Shown here piece after piece: positions 18,125-26,446 of a DNA stretch of 64,000 bases. Each line of letters begins with the position of its first letter. Position 1 is the first letter of the stretch. The stretch comes from Janthinobacterium fluminis (GTDB lineage Bacteria; Pseudomonadota; Gammaproteobacteria; Burkholderiales; Burkholderiaceae_D), in the NCBI RefSeq assembly GCF_028595325.1, contig NZ_JAQQXR010000005.1, forward strand, positions 434,001 through 498,000, written 5' to 3'. The position numbers were made by a program, and so were the translations under genes. Under the pieces are notes generated by a model that was not told the origin of the DNA, ran no database searches, and saw only the letters and a list, made by a program, of their open reading frames with translations.

Positions 18125-18960
18125 AGGAAGCCGCGCACGGGGAAGGCGGCGTCGCGCTGTATCCAGTTGTGCGGCGAGTAGCGGCTGCGGGCGTCGGTGG
18201 CGTGCAGCGTGTAGGCGTGGCGCGACACGGGCGAGCGGTTCGGCGCGCTGTAGTGCGGCAGCAGGCCGTGGAAGCACACCAGGCTGCCGGCCTTGACTTC
18301 GAGCGGCAGCGCCGCGCTGTTGTCCGGCCACGGCGTGGCGTCGAGTTTTTCGAGCCGCACCCGGTCGCCGTCGCGGACGAAGCGTTCGCGCAGCGGGCCG
18401 CGGTGGCCGCCCGGTTCGGCCCATAGGCAGCCGTTGTCGCGGCTGGCGTCCTCCAGCGCGAACCAGAAGGTGGTGACGCTGATGGGCGTCGTCTCGAAGT
18501 AGGTGGCGTCCTGGTGCCAGCGCACCTCGCCGCCGATGCCGGGCTGCTTGAAGATGTACATCGATTGCCATACCTGCGCCTGTTCCAGGCCCAGGTCGCG
18601 CGCCACGGCGGCCAGCCGCGGGTCGCTGGAGAAGGCGCGGAACACCGGGTCGAAGTCGTGCATCGCGTGGCCGATCTTGTTGATCGACAGGGATTTGTCC
18701 TGCTTGAGTTGGCCGTCGGCGCCGAAGGCTTCTTCCTCGAAGAAGCAGCGGATGGTGTTGTCGGAGGCGAGGAAATAGTCGTCGCTCTTCTTCTCCTGCT
18801 CGCGGGTCGTGAAGATCGCCCGGCTCGCGCTTGGGTCGAATTGGCTGACTATCTGTGCGGCGCGCTCGCGCAGGGCGGCGATGGCGGCGGCGTTCTTGAA
18901 GCCGGGCAGGATCAGGAAGCCGTCGCGCCGGTATTGCTTGATCTGCTCGCTGGTCAGCAT
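18121..18960 (-). CDS. phytanoyl-CoA dioxygenase (PhyH) family protein
   Basis: 279-residue 2OG/Fe(II) oxygenase. The start (LTSEQIKQYRRDGFLILPGF) is typical for the family; iron ligands appear in VRWHQDATYF (HxD) and a distal His in SLVCFHGLLPHYSAPNRS; an Arg for 2-oxoglutarate is likely in SRHAYTLH. Its stop overlaps the stop of the convergent kinase gene. The gene behind which it lies (M29/NicX-like protein, 90 bases upstream on the same strand) may form an operon with it. Substrate unknown. Confidence 0.85.
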   Translation of the reverse strand: MLTSEQIKQYRRDGFLILPGFKNAAAIAALRERAAQIVSQFDPSASRAIFTTREQEKKSDDYFLASDNTIRCFFEEEAFGADGQLKQDKSLSINKIGHAMHDFDPVFRAFSSDPRLAAVARDLGLEQAQVWQSMYIFKQPGIGGEVRWHQDATYFETTPISVTTFWFALEDASRDNGCLWAEPGGHRGPLRERFVRDGDRVRLEKLDATPWPDNSAALPLEVKAGSLVCFHGLLPHYSAPNRSPVSRHAYTLHATDARSRYSPHNWIQRDAAFPVRGFL

Positions 18961-19050
18961 GGATGGGGTTCCTCAGTGAAGACGAAACCCCATTGTAAGG
19001 TGGAAGGGCCGATTGCGCGCAATGGCAATGCGCGCCTGCGCGGCCGCCGC

Positions 19051-20109
19051 TCAGGCGATCCAGGCGCCGTCGCGGTAGACCAGTTCGTCGTCGAGGTAGA
19101 CGCCATCGGTGACGGCGAAGACGTCGACGTGGTAGCGGGTGTCCTTGCGCTTGAATTGCGGCTTGGCGTAGACGCCGTGCTTGGCGCCCAGCGACAGGTG
19201 GATGCCGCACATGCGCTCGTAGGTGCCGATGTCGTTGACCATCTGTTCGCGCGAGAACGCGCGGTTCATGCCGAAGCCCAGTTCGCGCACCCACACCTCG
19301 CCCTCGTGGGCGCGGATGATCTCCAGCATGGCCTGGAATTCCGGCGTGGCGTCGAGCGCGCCGGCGACGCGGCCCTTTTCGATGATCAGTGTGATCGGCG
19401 TAGCCGGCCGGTTGACCATGAAGGCGGTGTCGCCGAAGACGAAGATGCGCACGCGGCCGTTGACGGCTTCCAGGTCTTGCGCCTCGGTGAACACTTCGCC
19501 GATGGGGAACTGGCCGCCGACGTTCTTCATGTCGCTGTAGTCGCCGATGTTCAGCTTGGCCGGCTCGAACGGCGAGGCGAACACCAGTTGCGCGCCGCCG
19601 CTGTCGACCATGCCGTGGCGGGCGCGGTCGATGCGCGCCTTCAGCGCCTGGCCGACGCCGCGGTAGTAGGCCGGGTCGTAGGCCAGCGAGGCGATGTAGT
19701 GCAGCCCCTGCACGCCCGGCATGCGCGACAGGTGCACGTGTTCGATCACTTTCAGGCCGCGCTTGAACAGTTCGATGCGGATGCGGAAGGCTTCCAGGCG
19801 GAAGCTGGTGGACTGGATCAGCACCACCAGGCTGCCCGGCGCCAGTTGCGCGAACGCGGCCAGCACCTGGTCCGGCGTCACCTCGCCGAAGTCGATGAAG
19901 GCGGCCTGCGGCAGCGCGCGGCGGTAGGCTTCGGTGAGCACGGCGTTGAGCCAGGAGTTGCTGTCGCAGACGACCAGCGCGGGCTCTTGCGGGCCGTGCT
20001 CGATGGCCAGCGCCAGCAGGTCGGCGACGTTGGTGGCGGCCATGTCGATGGCGGCGTCGGTGATGGCGTCGAGGCGGCTGGTGTCGTTGGCGGAAAGAGT
20101 CGATGTCAT
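19051..20109 (-). CDS. M29 aminopeptidase / NicX-like metalloenzyme
   Basis: 352 residues. The C-terminal half has GGQFPIGEVFTEAQDLEAVNGRV, EVWVRELGFGMN and a final HVDVFAV segment, recalling the metal-binding Glu/His pattern of M29 metallopeptidases and of the related 2,5-dihydroxypyridine dioxygenases (NicX). The N-terminal half (VADLLALAIEHGPQEPALVVCDSNSWL) resembles the same fold. Whether it is a peptidase or a ring-cleaving or other enzyme cannot be decided here. It precedes the PhyH-type dioxygenase on the same strand. Confidence 0.6.
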   Translation of the reverse strand: MTSTLSANDTSRLDAITDAAIDMAATNVADLLALAIEHGPQEPALVVCDSNSWLNAVLTEAYRRALPQAAFIDFGEVTPDQVLAAFAQLAPGSLVVLIQSTSFRLEAFRIRIELFKRGLKVIEHVHLSRMPGVQGLHYIASLAYDPAYYRGVGQALKARIDRARHGMVDSGGAQLVFASPFEPAKLNIGDYSDMKNVGGQFPIGEVFTEAQDLEAVNGRVRIFVFGDTAFMVNRPATPITLIIEKGRVAGALDATPEFQAMLEIIRAHEGEVWVRELGFGMNRAFSREQMVNDIGTYERMCGIHLSLGAKHGVYAKPQFKRKDTRYHVDVFAVTDGVYLDDELVYRDGAWIA

Positions 20110-20364
20110 GTTGTTTGTCTACGGTGCGGGGGAAGGGCTTGCGCATTATAAAGCCCCGGCCGGCGCGGCCGGCTATCCTGTATTGTCGACGCGCAAGTTC
20201 GCCCGCCGCGGCGAATGGCGCGTCGGCCTTGTACGGCGCCGGGGGGCGATGTATTATTTGAAAAAGCTAGCTCTGGAGGAAAGGTCGGCTGCCCGCGCGC
20301 AATATCCCGCGGCGGCGCGGCACGGCCTTGCTGGCGATACATAACAACATGGTGGGATACTGCA

Positions 20365-20814
20365 ATGAGTGTGATTGGACAGGATGTACCGATGGAGCGG
20401 CCGGACGCGGACGGCAGGGCGGCGGTGTTCGTGCCGGCCAACGGCGTCAAGGAAGATATCTTGCTGACCATCCGCAAGGGCGCGGCGATTGTCGGTTTTG
20501 CCAATCACGACCGCACCGTCACCGTCTACTTCGAGAGCAACCGCTTCGACGACCCGGCGCTGGCCAAGTGGGAGCACAAGGCGCGCAAGGCTTACGACCG
20601 GCTGATCGACAACGCGCCCACGGTGTCGAAACTGACGGCCGTGCCGGAGAGCTTCGAGCAGATCGGCTACATCAACGGCAAGGGCATCACGATACGCCGC
20701 ATGGAAAGCCTGAAGCGCTGGCTGGCGTATTCGGAGGCGATGGATACCTGCCCGGACAGCGAACTGGTGCCGCGCACCGTCATCGCCAAGGTCGACAACA
20801 GCACCAAGGCTTGA
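20365..20814 (+). CDS. conserved-looking hypothetical protein, 149 residues
   Basis: Soluble protein with a beta-rich first half (FVPANGVKEDILLTIRKGAAIVGFANHDRTVTVYF) and a helical second part. I recognise no family. The frame is open for 50 further codons upstream, but ATG at 20365 with GGTGGGA before it is the best start; the next in-frame ATG is at 20392. It stands alone between the divergent M29-like gene and the Cache protein gene. Confidence 0.6.
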   Translation: MSVIGQDVPMERPDADGRAAVFVPANGVKEDILLTIRKGAAIVGFANHDRTVTVYFESNRFDDPALAKWEHKARKAYDRLIDNAPTVSKLTAVPESFEQIGYINGKGITIRRMESLKRWLAYSEAMDTCPDSELVPRTVIAKVDNSTKA

Positions 20815-20909
20815 TGCCATCCCCCTCGGCTGTGGCGGGAATCCCGACACGGCGGCGATTTTTGTCGCTTTCATAAATATTGCTCTATTGCATGTGTTAT
20901 TGTCGTTGA

Positions 20910-20939
20910 CAACGCTTCCTTGCGCGCAAGGAAGCGTTG
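20910..20939. repeat. perfect 30-bp palindrome in the leader of the Cache gene
   Basis: CAACGCTTCCTTGCG followed directly by its reverse complement, without a loop. It lies about 60 bases before the Cache gene start. No T-run follows on either strand, so it is not a standard terminator. It could be an operator or a cruciform/RNA hairpin. Confidence 0.55.
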
Positions 20940-20998
20940 CATAACACGGCCACGAGGCCGGAAAACAGCCTTTTCTTTTTGAATCGAGGAGACATGCA

Positions 20999-21472
20999 AT
21001 GAAAAATATGGTCCAGATCCTGATGGCGGCCCTGTTCACGTTCAGCCTGAGCGGCGTCGCGATGGCGCAGGAAAAGCGCGGCACGGCCGACGAGGCCGTC
21101 GCGATGGTCAAAAAAGCCGGCGCCTATCTGAAGGAGCACGGCAAGGACAAGGCCATCGCCGCGTTCAACGACCCGAAGGGCGAATTCATCAAGGGCGACC
21201 TGTATGTCTTCATGTTCGGCATGACGGGCGACAGCACCGGCGTGGCGCTGGCGCACGGCCAGAATGCCAAGATGGTCAACAAGAATCTGCTGGAGCTGAA
21301 CGCCGGCGGCGTCTATCCGATCAAGGAATTCCTGAAGCTGGCCGGCAGCCCGGCCGGCAAGGGCTGGGTCACCTATAAATGGCCGAATTCGCTCAGCAAG
21401 AACCTGGAAGAGAAAAACACCTATGTCGAGAAGTTCGGCGAAGTGCTGATCGGCGTCGGCATCTATAAGTAA
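20999..21472 (+). CDS. periplasmic single-Cache domain protein
   Basis: 157 residues: signal peptide (cleavage near AMAQ) and then one Cache-like sensing domain (DEAVAMVKKAGAYLKEHGKDKAIAAFND..., GDLYVFMFGMTG..., ALAHGQNAKMVNKNL...). Such stand-alone Cache proteins resemble the extracellular domains of chemoreceptors and kinases but carry no membrane anchor or output domain. AGGAGA precedes the start region and a strong terminator follows, so it is a single-gene unit. Likely a small-ligand binder; ligand unknown. Confidence 0.8.
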   Translation: MKNMVQILMAALFTFSLSGVAMAQEKRGTADEAVAMVKKAGAYLKEHGKDKAIAAFNDPKGEFIKGDLYVFMFGMTGDSTGVALAHGQNAKMVNKNLLELNAGGVYPIKEFLKLAGSPAGKGWVTYKWPNSLSKNLEEKNTYVEKFGEVLIGVGIYK

Positions 21473-21496
21473 GCGCGCGGCCCGCGTTGCGTCACG

Positions 21497-21518
21497 CCCG
21501 CCTCGGCGGGTTTTTTTT
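21497..21518 (+). terminator. intrinsic terminator of the Cache protein gene
   Basis: CCCGC, loop CTCG, GCGGG, then eight T, 25 bases behind the stop codon. Confidence 0.9.
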
Positions 21519-21577
21519 CGTCCCGCGCGCCGGCTGGCGGTGTATGCTGTGTCGAACTGATAATAAATGGAGGAATC

Positions 21578-21907
21578 ATGCATATCGGTAAAAACATCGC
21601 GGCCGCCTGTGCCGTCAGCCTGGCGCTGCTGGCCTTGTCGGCTTGCCAGAAGAAGGACGAGACGGCCGGCGCCGGACCGGCCGAGCAGGTCGGGCGCAAG
21701 ATCGACCAGGTCACCGAGAAAACGGGGCGCGAACTGACGCAGGCGGCGGAAAAGGCCAACGAGAATATCGCCCGCACGGCCCAGGACGCCAAGGAAAAGA
21801 TCAACGAGGCCACCGAGCAGGCCGGCAAGGCGGCCGAGAAGGTCGGCGAGAAGGTTGAGCAGGCCGGCGAGAAGATTCAGGAGTCGGCGCGCAAGGCCCG
21901 CCAGTAA
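21578..21907 (+). CDS. small helical lipoprotein
   Basis: 109 residues. A lipoprotein signal with lipobox LSAC (Cys near residue 23) is followed by a long uninterrupted amphipathic helix built of near-repeats of the type EKxxExxxEAxxKAAEKVGEK, like apolipoprotein- or LEA-like proteins. Expected to be anchored in the outer or inner membrane facing the periplasm. TGGAGGAATC precedes ATG. Its last codons (CGCCAGTAAGG) are echoed at each junction of the repeat array that follows. Function unknown. Confidence 0.75.
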   Translation: MHIGKNIAAACAVSLALLALSACQKKDETAGAGPAEQVGRKIDQVTEKTGRELTQAAEKANENIARTAQDAKEKINEATEQAGKAAEKVGEKVEQAGEKIQESARKARQ

Positions 21908-22373
21908 GGGAGATTGGGGTCTGACCCGGTTTTTGGGTCAGACCCCGGCTTTTGGCGCCGGGAAAATTAAAAGCTGGGGTCAGACCCAAAGGGCGGGTCA
22001 GACCCCTGGTCGGCTTTAGTGGATGCTCAGCGCCTTGGGCGCCGCCAAGCATCATGCTGAGTTCGACGCAGCCGGCGCGCCAGTAAGGGGGATTGGGGTC
22101 TGACCCGTTTTTTGGGTCAGACCCCGGCTTTTGGCACCGGGGAAATTAAAAGCTGGGGTCAGACCCAAAGAACGGGTCCGACCCCTGGTCGGCTTTAGTG
22201 GGCGCTCAGCGCCTCGGGCGCCGCCAAGCACTATGCTGAGTTCGGCGCAGCCGGCGCGCCAGTAAGGGGAATTGGGGTCTGACCCGCTCTTTGGGTCAGA
22301 CCCCGGCTTTTGGCGCCGGGAAATTTAAAAGCTGGGGTCAGACCCCAAGAACGGGTCAGACCCCTGGTCGGTC
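21902..22373. repeat. tandem array, 179-bp period, with four GGGTC(A/T)GACCC motifs per unit
   Basis: Units start near 21902, 22081 and 22260; the motif GGGGTCTGACCC occurs at 21916, 22095 and 22274, exactly 179 bases apart. Each unit has two hairpins (in unit 1 at 21916-21946 and 21976-22006) followed by about 65 bases closely similar to the 3' end of the neighbouring diguanylate cyclase gene, with an internal deletion, and by the junction CGCCAGTAAGG that mimics the end of the lipoprotein gene. The third unit runs into the real gene end at 22374. No spacer/repeat pattern of CRISPR type and no protein-coding evidence. Confidence 0.88.
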
Positions 22374-24464
22374 TTAGTGGACGCTCAGTGCCTCGGGCGC
22401 CGCTGCGGCCGCGCCGCCCGCGTCCGGCTCGCCGCCGAGCACCACGCTGAGTTCGACGAAGCCGGCGCGCCAGGCTTGTTCCAGGTCTTGTTCGATGGCT
22501 TCGATCGAGGTCTGCGCCAGTTTGGCGAAGCCGCGCACGCCGTAGGCCCGGTTGCGCCCGTGCGCCTTGGCCAGGTAGAGCGCCATGTCGACCAGGTTGA
22601 CGGCGCGCTCCCACGGCAGCGGCAGGTCGAGCGGCACCAGCGGGAAGGGCGCGAAGCCGATCGATACCTTGACGGCGATCTGCCGGCCCTGGTAGTCGAT
22701 GTGATGGGCCGCGACGCCGTTGAGGACGCGCCGCGCCACTTCGTCGATGCCGCTGCGCGGCACGGCCGGCAGGAAGGCGAGGAATTCTTCGCCGCCCCAG
22801 CGCACGATCATGTCCGTTTCGCGCAGCAGCACGCGCAGGTGCTCGGCGATGCTCTTCAGCACGGCGTCGCCGGCGGCGTGGCCGTGGGTGTCGTTGACGT
22901 GTTTGAAGTGGTCGACGTCGAGCAGGAACAGGGCGCCGACCAGGTCGGCGTCGGCCGGCCCCGCGCCGCGCTGTTCTACCTGTTTGTGCAGGCGCATGAA
23001 TTCCTGGAAGTGGCGGCGGTTGTACAGCGCCGTCAGCGGGTCGCGCGAGCTTTGCTGCTTCAGTTCCAGGTTTTTCACTTCGAGCTGGACGTTGGCGTGG
23101 CGTACCTTGCGGTACAGCAGGCCGACGACGGCCGAGGCCAGCGCGAAGACGACGGCCAGCAACCACCAGATGCGCTGCTGCAGGCGGCGGTTGTCCAGCT
23201 CGGCGCCCTTGACCTGGTTTTCCCGGCTCAGCAGTTCAATCTGGCGCCGCTTCTTGTCCATCTCGTATTTTTCCTGCAATTCGTAGACGGCTTTCTGGCG
23301 CTGCCGCTCGAATAACTGGTTCGAGATGGCCCGTTCGCGGTGGTAGGCGGCGACGGCGCCGGCCATGTCGCCGGCGCGCTCCAGCGCCGAGCCGTATTCC
23401 TGCAGCACGGTCTGCATCTCCGGTTGGCTGTTGGCCAGCTCGAAGAAGCGCAGCCCCTCCGCGAAGCGCTGCTTGCCCTCGGCCAGGCGGCCTTTGCCGA
23501 TCAGCGCCTGGCCGATGTTGACGCGCGCCGTCGCGTCGATGATGCTGTCGTTGATGCGCGCGGCGGCGACGATGGCCTCGTCGGCGAATTGCAGCGCCTT
23601 GTTGTAGTCGTACTGCTTCAGGTAGCTGTCCGACAGGTTGACCAGGGTTTTCGCGATCATGCCCTTGGCGTCGAGCTTGCGCTCCAGGGCCAGCGCCTCC
23701 AGCAGCGCCCGCTGGCCGCGCTCGGGCTGGCGCGAATCCATCGCCAGGCCGTACTCGGTGTTCTTGGCGATCGCCAGCCGTCCCGGCGAGCGCAGCCGCT
23801 CGGCCACCTGCAGCGCCTCCTCCAGCACCTCGAAACCCTTGGCGTACTCCTTCATCTGCGTGTACAGCACGGCCAGCGCATTCAGCGCGCTGGCCAGCGA
23901 GCCGGGCGCGCCGTACTGGCGGGCCAGGTCGACGGCCTGTTGCAGCTTGGCCAGCGCGGCTGGGAAATTGCCCTCCTCGGCCCAGGCTTCGCCGGCCGTG
24001 ATACTGGTCTGCACGCGCAACTGCATGTCGCCGCCGCCGCGCGCCAGCCGCTCCGCCTCGAAAGCCAGTTGGTGCGACAACTGCCGCTCGGCCATGGCGA
24101 ACTTGACGTAGGCTTTCGTCAGCAAGCCCTTGGCCAGCACGGTGTCGTTCTTGCCGGCCCGGCCGTAGGCGACCAGTTCCTCGGCCAGCAGCAGCGCGGC
24201 GCCGTTCTCGCCCAGGCGCATGCGCGCGATGCTCAGCTGGGCGATGAACTCGGCGCGCGTCGGCGCCGCCGCCGCGCGCGCCTCGGCCTCGATCTGCAGC
24301 AATTGGCGCAGCGCCTTGTCGGGCACGAAGCGGCTTTGCTCGCGGATCTCGGCGATGCGCTCGTCGAGCGCCGTCTGCGCCCACGCCAGCGCCGGCAGCA
24401 GGCAGGACAGCGCCAGCGCGTGGCGCGCCCGCTTTAACCAGCTCGTCTCGGTAATCCCTGCCAA
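22374..24464 (-). CDS. TPR-GGDEF diguanylate cyclase
   Basis: 696 residues. Signal or membrane start (ALALSCLLPALAWA), a long periplasmic MalT-like tetratricopeptide region (about 40-380), a coiled coil, one transmembrane helix (about 418-438), and a cytoplasmic GGDEF domain (about 455-635) with the active-site RWGGEEF and an inhibitory I-site RETD five residues before it. It makes cyclic di-GMP from GTP in response to a periplasmic signal. The only reasonable start is TTG at 24464. Its 3' end is partly duplicated in the array downstream. Confidence 0.88.
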   Translation of the reverse strand: MAGITETSWLKRARHALALSCLLPALAWAQTALDERIAEIREQSRFVPDKALRQLLQIEAEARAAAAPTRAEFIAQLSIARMRLGENGAALLLAEELVAYGRAGKNDTVLAKGLLTKAYVKFAMAERQLSHQLAFEAERLARGGGDMQLRVQTSITAGEAWAEEGNFPAALAKLQQAVDLARQYGAPGSLASALNALAVLYTQMKEYAKGFEVLEEALQVAERLRSPGRLAIAKNTEYGLAMDSRQPERGQRALLEALALERKLDAKGMIAKTLVNLSDSYLKQYDYNKALQFADEAIVAAARINDSIIDATARVNIGQALIGKGRLAEGKQRFAEGLRFFELANSQPEMQTVLQEYGSALERAGDMAGAVAAYHRERAISNQLFERQRQKAVYELQEKYEMDKKRRQIELLSRENQVKGAELDNRRLQQRIWWLLAVVFALASAVVGLLYRKVRHANVQLEVKNLELKQQSSRDPLTALYNRRHFQEFMRLHKQVEQRGAGPADADLVGALFLLDVDHFKHVNDTHGHAAGDAVLKSIAEHLRVLLRETDMIVRWGGEEFLAFLPAVPRSGIDEVARRVLNGVAAHHIDYQGRQIAVKVSIGFAPFPLVPLDLPLPWERAVNLVDMALYLAKAHGRNRAYGVRGFAKLAQTSIEAIEQDLEQAWRAGFVELSVVLGGEPDAGGAAAAAPEALSVH

Positions 24465-24637
24465 TGCGCTGCCCCCCGTATGTGTCGCGCTGCTGGCGCG
24501 GCCCGTGCGGCGGCCGTCGGCGACTTGGATAAGCGGTCAATTATATTCTTGTTGCAGCAAAGAAATAGCATCCCGCGCAGGGTTTTTTTTGCCGGCGGGA
24601 TGGGCGGCGCCGGCGCCGGGGGAGCGGGCGCCGGCCG

Positions 24638-24659
24638 GGCGGGCGGATGCCCGCCTTTT
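24638..24659. terminator. GC hairpin behind the ABC exporter operon
   Basis: GGCGGGC, loop GGAT, GCCCGCC, TTTT as read on the plus strand, 3 bases beyond the stop of the minus-strand exporter gene. The T-run is on the plus strand, where no gene enters, so its use as terminator of the minus-strand operon is uncertain. Confidence 0.35.
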
Positions 24660-24661
24660 GT

Positions 24662-26446
24662 TCAGGCCGCCAGTTGTTGCAGCAGGTAGAGGCGCTGGTA
24701 CAGGCCGCCGTCGATCTGCATCAGGCTGTCGTGCGGGCCGGCTTCGGCGATGCGGCCGTGGTTCAGCACGACGATGCGGTCGGCTTCGCGTATCGTCGAC
24801 AGGCGGTGGGCGATGGCGATGACGGTCACCTTGCCGCGCAATTCGTTGAGGGCCGTCTGGACGATCTGCTCGGTCTGGCTGTCGATGCGCGAGGTGGCTT
24901 CGTCGAGCAGCAGGATGCGCGGCTGGCCGGCCAGGGCGCGGGCGATGGCGAGCAACTGCTTCTGGCCCGAGGACAGGCGCGAGCCGCCCTCGCCGAGGGC
25001 GCTGTCGTAGCCGTCCTCCAGCGCCATGATGAAGTCGTGCGCGTGCGCCGCCCGCGCCGCCGCCTCGATGCGGGCCTGGCTGTAGCCGCGGCCCATGTCG
25101 ATGTTCTCGCGCGCCGAGGCCGCCAGCAGGAAGGGTTCCTGGGGCACCAGGCCGACGTCGGCGCGGAAGCGCTCGTTGTCGATGGCGTCGAGCGGCACGC
25201 CGTGGATGGCGATGCCGCCCTGGCTGGCCGGGTAAAAGCGCAGCAGCAGCGACAGCAGCGTCGATTTGCCGCTGCCGGTGTGGCCGACGATGCCGAAGAA
25301 GGCGCCCTGCGGGATTTCCAGCGACAGATTGTGCAGCACCTTGCGCGTGCCGTCGTAGGCGAAGGACAGCGCCGTGATCGCCACGGCCGGCGCGGCGGCG
25401 TCCGCGGCCGGCGCCGCCGCGCCGGCCGCGTGCCGCGGCGCGCCCGGCTCGTCGAGCAGGGCGGCGACGCGGGCCGACGCCACCACCGATTGCTGCAGCT
25501 GGCTGAACTGCATGGTGATCTGGATCAGCGGCTCGATGACGCGGGCGATGTAGTTGATGAAGGCGTACAGCACGCCCACTTCGAGCGCGTCCATCTGGCG
25601 CTGGCCGAAGCTGAAGATGACCGCCGCCAGCAGCATGATGTTGAGCATGTCCAGGGCCGGGCGCAGCAGCCAGGCGTTGGCGCGCAGCTCATCCATCCGC
25701 GCCACATAGTGCGCCTCGTTGGTGGCGCCGAAGCGGGTGCCGAAGCGGGCCCCGGCGTTGTTCGCCTGCAGCACGCTCATGCCGCCTATCGACTCGGCCA
25801 CCTGGCCGTTGATGTCGCTGCGCAGGGCGCGCGCGCGCGTCACTGCCGGCGCGCTGCGGCGCTGGTACAGGAAGACGATGGCCAGCACGGCCGGCACCAG
25901 GGCCAGCACGATCAGCATCAGGCGCCAGTCCAGCCAGGCCATCGCGCAGGCCGTGCCGACGAGGACGATGGAGTTGTCGAGCATGACGAATAGCACCTGC
26001 ACGTAAAGCGACTTGACGGCTTCGGTGTCGTTGGTGACGCGCCCGACCAGCTGGCCGACGATGGCGCGGTCGAAGAAGGCCATCGGCAGGCGCAGCACGT
26101 GGTCGTAGACGGTTTCGCGCAGGCGCTGCACGGAGCGCATGGCCAGTCCGGACAGGCGCAGCAGCTGCAAATAGCGCAGACCGCTGGCGATCCAGCCGCT
26201 CAGCAGGCAGCCGCCCAGCAGCAGCGCCATGCGGTTCCAGTCGAGGTGGCGCGGCAGCAGGTGTTCGTCGATCAGCGCCTTGCCGAGGATGGGACCGGCC
26301 ACCTCCAGCGCGGCGGCGATGATCAGCCACAGCACGGCCCACAGCAGATGGCGCCGGTCGGGCCGGGCGGCGCGGCGCAGCAGCGTGAACGCCTGGGTGC
26401 TTTGGCGTCTTGCCGTGGCGGGGTCGGGTTTATTCGCTGGCGTCAA
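24662..26446 (-). CDS. ABC exporter half-transporter, second subunit (MdlB-like)
   Basis: 594 residues: six-helix exporter membrane domain (about 40-330) fused to an ATPase domain with Walker A GHTGSGKST, signature LSSGQKQ and Walker B ILLLDEATS. Start is TTG at 26446, supported by GGAGG seven bases upstream; the start overlaps the upstream gene by 17 bases, so the two halves are coupled and likely form a heterodimer. Order and pairing resemble MdlA-MdlB (SmdAB) multidrug-type exporters. Substrate unknown. Confidence 0.88.
   Translation of the reverse strand: MTPANKPDPATARRQSTQAFTLLRRAARPDRRHLLWAVLWLIIAAALEVAGPILGKALIDEHLLPRHLDWNRMALLLGGCLLSGWIASGLRYLQLLRLSGLAMRSVQRLRETVYDHVLRLPMAFFDRAIVGQLVGRVTNDTEAVKSLYVQVLFVMLDNSIVLVGTACAMAWLDWRLMLIVLALVPAVLAIVFLYQRRSAPAVTRARALRSDINGQVAESIGGMSVLQANNAGARFGTRFGATNEAHYVARMDELRANAWLLRPALDMLNIMLLAAVIFSFGQRQMDALEVGVLYAFINYIARVIEPLIQITMQFSQLQQSVVASARVAALLDEPGAPRHAAGAAAPAADAAAPAVAITALSFAYDGTRKVLHNLSLEIPQGAFFGIVGHTGSGKSTLLSLLLRFYPASQGGIAIHGVPLDAIDNERFRADVGLVPQEPFLLAASARENIDMGRGYSQARIEAAARAAHAHDFIMALEDGYDSALGEGGSRLSSGQKQLLAIARALAGQPRILLLDEATSRIDSQTEQIVQTALNELRGKVTVIAIAHRLSTIREADRIVVLNHGRIAEAGPHDSLMQIDGGLYQRLYLLQQLAA

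Noticed and set aside
21902-22373. CRISPR-like regularly spaced repeats.
   Set aside because: The whole 179-base unit is repeated, including what would be spacers; no cas genes are near.
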